Assembly (NCBI GenBank): GCA_022496205.1
Contig: WTXD01000214.1
Coordinates: 1-17,330, forward strand
Origin: Gloeopeniophorella convolvens
Taxonomy: Eukaryota > Basidiomycota > Agaricomycetes > Russulales
Length of the DNA stretch: 17,330 nucleotides
Direction of reading: 5' to 3'
The position numbers were made by a program, and so were the translations under genes. A model generated the notes under the pieces. It saw nothing but the letters and a program-made list of their open reading frames with translations, did not search any database and had not been told where the DNA came from. This document shows, piece by piece, positions 10,571 through 17,330 of the stretch; within the stretch, counting starts at the first letter, position 1; the number at the start of each line of letters is the position of its first letter.

Positions 10571-11129
10571 ACGCGATTCGGCGACGTATTTGTAACCCTG
10601 ATCTACGCCTGATCTATTGGCTGCTCGGTCTCGCATCATCCTGTCTCTACTTGTAATTTCTGCGTACTTGTTTCAATGCACTGTGTGTTGTTTGTCAAAG
10701 ACTGGGCCGAGTCGGGGAAGAGAGATAGCCAAGAGCTGTCAGTCTTGCGAATCGGGAGGAAGTGGCTTGGAAGTGGCAGTGTTCCGGCGTCGCGCCACGC
10801 GGAGATAAACTGAAGATGTCTCGGCGCCGGCGTGCCTGCCAGGGACCGCATACGGCAAGCATACGGCCCCGTTCCTGCCCCGCTATGCAAACAATGAGTT
10901 TGTTGTCAGTAGCAATAGAATTTACACAATCGGAATGCGCTGCCTAGCGCCGCGCGAAATTGTGACAAGCATGAATAGCTACCATGATCCACCACCGCGG
11001 CTGCTTTTGGAATATAACTCGCAGATATATGCGGTCTGCACGCCGAGTGCTGCTGCAAAGACCACTCTCTCGTGACCCTCACCTGCGGATCCCATCGACT
11101 CACCTTTCCCCTTCCGCTCTGACGTAGAA
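10571..11129. other. Intergenic between the ankyrin and NTPase genes
   Basis: This holds the 3' flank of the ankyrin gene, with T-rich sequence around 10635-10700, and the upstream region of the NTPase gene. AATATAAC at about 11011 and ATATAT at about 11024, roughly 105-120 bp before the ATG at 11130, are the only TATA-like candidates. No coding frame is convincing. Confidence 0.4.
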
Positions 11130-14100
11130 ATGGTGTCGCTCCCGCCGGTCAACAATCTCCTGCACGGCCGCTTCGCTCAGGCCGCTGCCCGTTTCATGAG
11201 TCCTGCGCGTCGCCTGCATATCGTCTTCCCCATCGTGTGCGAGGACGCCGCGTGGGCGAGGCGGCTCGACATTGCTTTCAAGGACTTTGCGCACTGCGAG
11301 AGTGCTGTAGAGGGCAACGGCGCGCTCATCGATGTTCTCAATGGATGCACCATCAGCGGGGACTGGCAGCCGCTGTTCGAAAACCGTGCGTCGTGTTTGC
11401 CTGCACATCGGAGCAACGAGGCCTAATGCACGCCACTGATGAGCTGCTTTCTTATGGCGCAAGCACTTTCACCTCGACCCCAGGAATATGCTCCAGATGA
11501 TGATGCCGACCGTATGTCCTCCGCTCGTGGGTTTGTCTATTCGGGGATTCCGCTGACAGTGTGTATGCGCAGCTGAACGTAAGATGCACTCGCGTCCAGG
11601 CTCTATGATATGACGCTCAGCCAATTCTGCAGGGGGCTCGGTGCCACGAGCATGGAGGACGCCCTACATCGGAAACGCCGTGCACCTGCTCTCCGAGTAC
11701 CTTCTCCGCATCAACGAGGGCAAAGCAGGCGCGTCTGATGGCCTCAACGATAAACCTGAGTACCCCAAGATCGGTTCAGTCACGCAAAGCTCGGGTACTG
11801 GAAAATCCCGCTTGCTCTACGAGTATGGAAAGCTTGTGTTTACGCTCCCGTTCAAACTACGCCACGACGCGAGGTCCACCGACGGTTCGCGGGGTCGGCT
11901 TCTCACTCGGGCCACTCGGGCTAACGCTCCGCTGTAGGTTACAGCATTCCTACGGACAACCAAGTGAAGTGGTTTCTGGAGCCAGGTTACTACGGGTGTC
12001 TGGGCTCCGAGGAACTCGAGGAGCGGTGCCTGTTATTTTTCGCCGCGTTGCTCGAGACTGCGGCCATCTTGCTACAAGCCCAGGTACGGCAGCAAGGCAA
12101 GTTTCTCCGGTGCACAGGCGGCCGCCTCCTGGTGGCACATGCACTTTCACAGAAACCGACGGCCCCTATACTCCGCCGTCATCGAACAAGCCGAGGGTAC
12201 GATCAGAGGCGACTCTCAGGTGCGTTTGTGCTAGAGATGCGTAGAGTGACCTAATTCGTGGATAGGGGGTGTCAATGGCATCGGATGACGCCCGGGCGGC
12301 AATGGACCACCTCCTTCGTGTGCTCGAGGCGGCCATCGAAACCTCCGACCCGTTTCCAGTCAAGGTGGTGATCTGCTTTGACGACGCTCAAAAATTCAAA
12401 GGAATGGTCACCGCCAAGCGGAATTCACTTGAGGAGCTGCCCGTACTTCCCGTCGTTTGTAAAGCCCTCGACATATTCCGCGATAGCCCAGTGGTCGTGC
12501 TCTTCTCCTCGACCTGCTTCAACCTCATCTACCGCAACTCTTCTGCTCACTGGACGGAATGGAAGGGGCAGATCTTCCATAAGCCCTTTACAAACACTTT
12601 CTCCTGGAGATATGACCCATTCCAAGTGCCCAATGGTCGTACTTTCACCCTTGATGAACTGGCAGAACTCTCTTTCATGGCCAGGTTAGGCCGACCTTTG
12701 TGCGTTCTACAGTAACTTCCCACATCACTCTAAGAGCGAGCTGAGCGAGCTGTGTTTTTCCAGGTACCCGTCACTTATTGTCAGCGGCGAGTCGCCTGAA
12801 CTAGTCCTCGACCTTGCTAAGCGCAAGCTTCAGCCACAAGACCCCGATGACCTCGATCAGGCGCGGAAGGCTCGCATCGCCGTCATAGACATCCTCATGG
12901 GGCTGATCGATCCTATCCTATCCGGTGTCTCGCTGGACCTAGTGCATGCTCTTATTTCAGACTACATGCGTGCGATCACATGGGATAGGGGCCGCTTCGA
13001 GTCACTCTATCAACCCGAGCCTTTCCTGGCTGAAAGCAGCATCGTCCCTTCTATTCAGTTGGGAAAATGGGAACCAGACGTTGTCATCAAAACTGTTAAC
13101 GACGTGTATTGCGTAATCATGTGATGCAATTGTCTGACGCCAACGAACTTGGTGTGCGCATCCTGCTCACGTCGGCGTACCGCCAGGCTTGTTGGCGGGA
13201 TCGACGGTCCCGGGAGGACCCGGTCATCTTCAGCGAAGGCTGCAAGCTTAGGACTTCCTCAAGTGTCTGTTTGTGCAGGCGAACGATGCGCTCAAGGCGA
13301 CTCCTGACAACATACGGCCGGACGAGCTGGATGGCACTTCAACGCTGGACCAGGCCCTCGGAGATGCAATTGTTCGGTTCACGTCCTTTCATCCGTGGGA
13401 AGACGATGAGCCGCCCTCACAGCACTTCCTTCACCGCGCGCTGATGAGCAACATGGCCATCCTCTGCACGCGCGGCAAGCATCTCGCAGACGTCGTCATC
13501 CCCGTCGTCGTCAGAGACAAGGGTGACGCGTGTGTGCACGTCGTCACTGCGCTCTTCATCGGCACTCGAAACCTTCACCGCGGAGGTCTCCACGACGCGC
13601 TCGTCCTCGATCAGGACTGGTTGCGCTTCTTCCGGGAGAACCCAGAGCCCTGCACGTGCGGCGGCAGCGAGCTCCCGCCGACTGGCCGCGTGGACCTTGC
13701 GCGTCTGCCGTACGTGAGCATCCTTATGGACTTGGGCAAGCAGGTGGAAACTCCTTCGCGGATCCGCGCGGTCCGCGCTGATGAGGCTGCACGGGAAACG
13801 GAGGAGAGACGGCGATCCAGAGACGTGGAGAGCGAGTCGTCAGAGGACTCATCAAGCACCCCGATGGACGAAGACCCACACATGGAGCAGGACGAAGACG
13901 AAGAAGAAGAAGAAGAAGAAGACGATGACGATGACAATGATGATGACGAAGACGAAGATGAAGATGAAGACGAAGTGCAGCGCCCGCGGCACCCGCGGTA
14001 CAGCATGTACGTGCGTGGGTGCACGCCTGAGCTCCTGCGCGGCGTCTCGTCGACGAACGTAGAGGCGTTTACGCGTCTACTCGAGCTGAGCGGGAACGAC

Positions 14101-14349
14101 AGCGACCACCCAGCCGCGCGCCACCGCCGCGCCTGGATGGGCAACATGCCACGCACATGGTTGTATCAGTTTGTGCCCCCGCCCCCGCCTCCGGGGGATG
14201 AGGAGGTGTTCTATGTGGTGAAGTGGGGAGATATTTTTGTGAGGGAGGACTCATACTGCTGGGAAGATAAGGATCGGAAGGGGAAGGGGAAGGAAGTAAA
14301 CCAAGAGATCGAGGATGAACGCGACTCCGACCGAATCGACGAAGCTTGA
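11130..14349 (+). CDS. P-loop NTPase of a family probably expanded in Agaricomycetes, two apparent frameshifts
   Basis: Proposed exons: 11130-11385, 11444-11511, 11560-11578, 11633-11893, 11938-12083, 12118-12219, 12266-12684, 12764-14349, all GT-AG. The product is about 952 residues. Walker A is SSGTGKSRLLYE, with GTGKS near residue 169, followed by LVFTLPFKLR. Walker B is VVICFDDAQ (Asp about 323-324). The C-terminal half has ADVVIPVVV then VTALFIGTRN. In related proteins as I recall them, the matching place reads D..IPV then QVK, a restriction-endonuclease-like core, so this copy may lack nuclease residues. A long Glu/Asp tract and HPRYSMYVRGCTPELL follow. NTPase plus nuclease-like layout resembles Crinkler-type proteins, but no Crinkler header is seen. 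The frame breaks at about 13101-13110 (VND, then RNHVMQLSD) and 13250-13256 (GCKLR, then CLFVQAND); each is repaired by one added base, and the window-start paralogue supports the second. The start at 11130 (GAAATGG) and the 5' exons, one only 19 nt, are tentative. Confidence 0.7.
13880..13977 (+). repeat. GAA/GAC/GAT microsatellite-like acidic tract
   Basis: About 98 bases of GAA, GAC and GAT codons encode an almost pure Glu/Asp run in the C-terminal half of the NTPase. The other copy of the family (window start) has no such tract at the aligned place, so the tract is variable between paralogues and probably arose by repeat expansion. Confidence 0.85.
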
Positions 14350-15507
14350 ACGTCTTGGCGGTGTTGATATGAGGGGTCTGACTCTCACTGCGCGCGTCTC
14401 GTCCGCGACTTCCATAGGACAACTGTAAGAAGGACTTCTGTATTGTATTGAAGGTGCCTGTACTTTACCCATGTCAATGATTCGGGGGCGCTGTCAAAGC
14501 AGACGGCCAACGCCCCCTTATGCTTGGCTCAGTCACACGACGCGAGTCTTCCAAGCAGCCTCCAGGCGCACTTCTGATGATGCGTTCCGGAATGGAAGAC
14601 AAGCTAGACCCCACTGGTCACGAAGCTACAGGCCCGTTGGGCTGTCGGAACAGCGCTGCGGAATTGCCCGAACACGGACGATGTCGATGATGGGTGGCTA
14701 GTCGATGACAGGCATGCAAATTCGCCAAGCAACGGCTGATGTGCTAGGCAAGCGGAGGGTAAGGACAACCAGTGTCGTGTCAAGTAGTGCAAGACGTACC
14801 TTGGGTTTTCGATAGCGCGGCCCCGTGGCCTATGAAGGTATGAGGGTGGCTGGCAGTCAGTCTATACGGATTCCCGCGGCGCAAGATGCACCTCTCGACG
14901 AAGCTCGACGAGCGGATGGAGTATATATCGCAATGTGAATGCGCAATGGAACAGGGCAATGTATGTAGTACGGTACGGATGCAATGTGGATGTGCCTGAT
15001 CGTCGCTGACATTATCTGCACCAGCCCAGCGGGCTTCCTGCAACAGCCTGCAACCTGGCGGTAGCCCAGTAGCGACGTGTGATATCAGATGGCTGCGTGC
15101 TTCGTATTGCCCCTGCGGGTCCGGTGACGTCTGCATGACTACCAATGAGTGTCTCGAGCAGAGTAGGATGATGCTTCTCGAAGCTTACGCCAACGCGGGA
15201 GCTGCCACCTTTGTCTTTCGATGGCGCTGTGTGCACGCAGGAGATTCAATTGAAGAGGTGTGCAGGCAATGACAAATGATCATGGGACAGCGGGCCATGC
15301 CCAGGTTTCAGAAAGCCGGAGTCCGCCATCTGTTGGATACGAGCCTTGGGTACACCCGCGAATCGACTGCCAGGCAGGATCGTGTGGTGTGCTTACTATG
15401 GAGGCGTACTTGAGTGGGCACACGCCGCAGGCTGGGTGCAGTAGACGAGACCTAGGCGAGACCGCGACCGAGCTTCAGATGAAGGCGGAGAGTCTGGTGA
15501 CGGTCCA
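14350..15507. other. Intergenic, no gene recognised
   Basis: Both strands were read. Frames such as 14780-15145 and 15012-15236 on the minus strand and 15260-15520 on the plus strand are short, overlap each other and have no motif I recognise. The first part should contain the 3' flank of the NTPase gene. TATATAT at about 14921 is the only AT-rich core element noticed. Confidence 0.4.
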
Positions 15508-15509
15508 TA

Positions 15510-15525
15510 GGGCACAGTAGAAAAT
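15510..15525 (+). repeat. Left terminal inverted repeat
   Basis: GGGCACAGTAGAAAAT, matched perfectly in inverted orientation by 16151-16166. The two ends diverge at the next base (T on the left, G on the right). Confidence 0.85.
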
Positions 15526-15537
15526 TCCGGAGGGTAG

Positions 15538-15557
15538 TTACTTACAGCTGTAAGTAA
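15538..15557. repeat. Perfect 20-bp palindrome in the transposon end
   Basis: TTACTTACAGCTGTAAGTAA is its own reverse complement. A shorter form recurs at about 15577 and near the right end at about 16129. Such subterminal repeats are often transposase binding sites. Confidence 0.8.
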
Positions 15558-15612
15558 TTCGGGGCTCCGAGCAATTATTTACAGCTGTTATAAACTGTAA
15601 GTAACTTATCTG

Positions 15613-15630
15613 TTATTTACCGGTAAATAA
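15613..15630. repeat. Perfect 18-bp palindrome in the transposon
   Basis: TTATTTACCGGTAAATAA is its own reverse complement. It is a variant of the 20-bp palindrome 75 bp upstream, with CCGG in place of the CAGCTG centre. Confidence 0.8.
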
Positions 15631-15763
15631 CTACTATTTACAGTGTAAAAAACAACTTAGTGTAAAAAATGCGAGACCTGGCGAACCATAGTATTTGTGT
15701 GCTCCCTAATAGCATGTTTATGCAAACAACATTGCTCGGAGAAGCCCATAGCGATATATCAGT

Positions 15764-15840
15764 GAGAAAAATATTGCAGTCAGCACGACTCGAACTCTTA
15801 CAGGTGTCAAGCGCATTGAGAGCGTGAGCGAAGTCGGAGA
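15764..15840 (-). repeat. Weak tRNA-like segment inside the transposon
   Basis: On the minus strand GAGTTCGAGTC (15797-15787) resembles a tRNA B box and a run of five T (15769-15765) follows. No A box or cloverleaf could be made convincingly. It may be a third relic of the tRNA-like repeats near 1.7 and 2.7 kb, or chance. Confidence 0.25.
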
Positions 15841-16150
15841 ACTCATTTGACGACATAGCAGTAGACTCTGTCCCCGGACCCCAGGAGCTCGACTCGGAAA
15901 GCTTGCAGGCCCGAAACGGAAGTCAGGACTCAACACCTCCTGCGACATGATGCCATGAATACACTCCACAGATACAGACCCGAAGAGACCCGAGTCTCCC
16001 AGACCCCCCCCCCCTCCCATACCCCGCCTCGACCGATTTCAACTTCGACATTGTTTACAATTTCTTACAGGCCCTTCAGCAGGTCTGACCGTTACAGGTG
16101 TTAATAACTGTAAGTAACTGCCTTTATTTACAGCTGTATATAACACCTGC

Positions 16151-16166
16151 ATTTTCTACTGTGCCC
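16151..16166 (-). repeat. Right terminal inverted repeat
   Basis: The exact reverse complement of 15510-15525, followed directly by TA. Confidence 0.85.
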
Positions 16167-16168
16167 TA

Positions 16169-16928
16169 GTGACGGAGCGCCGGCGCAATGGGGAGAGCGA
16201 GAAGAAAACGGCCCGGCATCCCGGCTCGCGGCGCGGCGCAGGCGAGATCCGGGGTGTCCCGGGTCCTGTCGCAAGGTGCCGGTGAGTGGCGGCGCTTGCG
16301 CACCGGCGGACTTGCCGCTACTTGCCGGCGGAGGCCTGGCAGGCGCCGCCCACGCCCACCGCTTTCCACCACCGCCGCCGACGACTCGAGTCCTGCGCGG
16401 GCCACGCCTCCGAGTGGTCGCGTTATAATTGCACTTGCGCGGTCTGCAGGGATGAACCCCATTTCGACTCTAGGCGTGGCTCTGGTGCATTAATCTTTGA
16501 CAGCGGCGTGCGGGCGCAGAAGGGCTCTTTACGTCGTCTTGCGGCCCAAAGCCTGCAGCGGACTGCTGGCAGCTGGCAGCCTCGTCGAAGTAGATTATCG
16601 CTGACTTGGCAGGACTGGGGAATGTCTCAGGAACCGGTGAAGCTTCTCGAGAAACTCGAACGCCACTTGTCACTAAGTAACCTTGTTCCAGGATTCGAGG
16701 CGAATTGACGGCGTCCAGAGTTCTATTAAGGAATGGTAGCACTTTCACGAGCCCACTAAATGAGAGCGTCCTCCACGACCGACCCGAGTTATCCTTAGTC
16801 TCGGCTTGCTGATTTGCCACCAGAACCCACCGAAAACGCAAATCATTGATCACCACCGGTTGCGCAGCTCAGATTGTGATCATCTTCAATGAATCAAGCA
16901 GTTTCCAGGCCTTACGAGCCAGTCCGTC
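16169..16928. other. GC-rich intergenic stretch, no gene recognised
   Basis: The first 280 bases are very GC-rich and give Arg/Pro/Ala-rich frames on both strands, typical of non-coding GC-rich DNA. The minus frame 16470-16856 and the plus frame 16286-16708 overlap and match no family I know. Confidence 0.4.
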
Positions 16929-17165
16929 ATGGCGGACAATGAACTAGAATACATTCCAATACCCGAGACAGCGTGTACCCCCTCACTCACCCAGGCGCGT
17001 CCGCCTCGACCGCTGTGGATGGCTGCCGCGCGAACGCCCCACTTCCTCGGACCCCGCCTGCCCGTCACGCGTCATGTGTCTAACGCCTGCACGCGCTTCC
17101 CCGTTTGGCGCTATGACCGTGTGTGGGTTACGCCATTCAGTCCAGCCAGGGATTATAACTTATAA
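16929..17165 (+). CDS. Possible start of an unrecognised gene
   Basis: An ATG in favourable context (CGTCATGGCGG) opens a 78-codon frame beginning MADNELEYIPIPE. The later part is Pro/Arg-rich and not convincing. An intron could join its start to sequence beyond the window, but no splice pair was preferred. No family is recognised. It may be a first exon or chance. Confidence 0.2.
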   Translation: MADNELEYIPIPETACTPSLTQARPPRPLWMAAARTPHFLGPRLPVTRHVSNACTRFPVWRYDRVWVTPFSPARDYNL

Positions 17166-17330
17166 TACCAACTCAGGTAGAAAAAGCGCTACCGTTTCCC
17201 TCATCATCGACCGCACTCTCTTCGGCTTGACTCCACAGCTTGCTCTGCTCGTTTATTGAGGGCGACTTGAGCGGATAAAGGATTCTGCGACGCAGAAGGC
17301 CTCATGGCTGTCGTCACAGCCGGGACGACA

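Larger units (their letters stand above)
15508..16168. mobile_element. Non-autonomous DNA transposon (MITE-like), 657 bp with TA flanks
   Basis: The left end at 15510 reads GGGCACAGTAGAAAAT and the right end, read inward from 16166, is identical: a 16-bp perfect terminal inverted repeat. TA lies on both sides (15508-15509 and 16167-16168), as expected for a two-base target duplication. Both ends carry subterminal AGTTACTTACAG and TACAGCTGT in inverted orientation, plus two perfect palindromes near the left end. About ten copies of TTACAG/CTGTAA occur in the element. No transposase is encoded, so movement would need an enzyme from elsewhere. TA flanks suggest a Tc1/mariner-related group. A different boundary is possible because GTGACGG occurs at both sides (15497-15503 and 16169-16175). 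Confidence 0.8.

Noticed and set aside
11601..11667. Plus frame reading LYDMTLSQFCRGLGATSMED upstream of the NTPase domain
   Set aside because: Using it needs two frame shifts. A GTAAGA...CTGCAG intron (11579-11632) gives a continuous frame into PYIGNAVHLL without any correction, so it was preferred, though not proved.
13611..14156. Minus-strand 181-codon frame with poly-Ser
   Set aside because: Antisense shadow of the NTPase acidic tract and the conserved HPRYSM region, which matches the paralogue in the plus frame.
16004..16014. Run of eleven C as a functional element
   Set aside because: A simple homopolymer inside the transposon; nothing else supports a function and its length may be inaccurate.
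16188..16493. Plus-strand 101-codon frame
   Set aside because: Arg/Pro/Ala-rich translation of very GC-rich DNA with equally open frames on the other strand; no motif.

Overview
The window reads as nuclear DNA of a filamentous fungus, most likely an Agaricomycete (Basidiomycota). Genes are cut by many very short GT-AG introns (34-79 nt, mostly 44-58), often with CTAAC/CTAAT/CTGAC branch-like sites near the 3' end. Coding DNA is GC-rich. The two recognisable large genes look like families I know from basidiomycete genomes. No bacterial operon structure, rRNA gene or CRISPR array was seen.

Layout. (1) 1-1069, +: 3' part of a decayed paralogue of the P-loop NTPase gene found later in the window; its 5' part lies outside. 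(2) 1070-3290: no intact gene; diverged repeats with a tRNA-like B box and T tract on the minus strand, plus one unexplained open frame. (3) 3290-4000, -: a pseudogene of the ER SNARE syntaxin-18/Ufe1, with four in-frame stops, frame slips and no SNARE motif or membrane anchor. (4) 4431-10570, +: a 13-exon gene for a protein of about 1,838 residues, with an N-terminal nucleotidyltransferase-like signature, ankyrin repeats, acidic linkers and a C-terminal Cys/His cluster. Exon 12 needs one extra base to stay in frame. (5) 11130-14349, +: an 8-exon gene for a P-loop NTPase of about 952 residues with a C-terminal domain shared with region 1. It needs two one-base corrections. (6) 14350-15509: no gene recognised. 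(7) 15510-16166: a 657-bp non-autonomous DNA transposon with 16-bp perfect terminal inverted repeats, TA on both sides and palindromic subterminal repeats. (8) 16169-17330: no gene recognised with confidence.

How it fits together. The ankyrin gene lies between two same-strand copies of the NTPase family, one broken and one nearly complete, so the locus looks like a duplicated, decaying accessory neighbourhood around a better-preserved gene. The syntaxin pseudogene, repeats and transposon support a fast-changing region. All five frame breaks located precisely in the three plus-strand genes fit loss of one base, so uncorrected assembly errors must be excluded before calling any of them biological. 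A functional link between the ankyrin/nucleotidyltransferase-like protein and the NTPase is speculation based on adjacency only.
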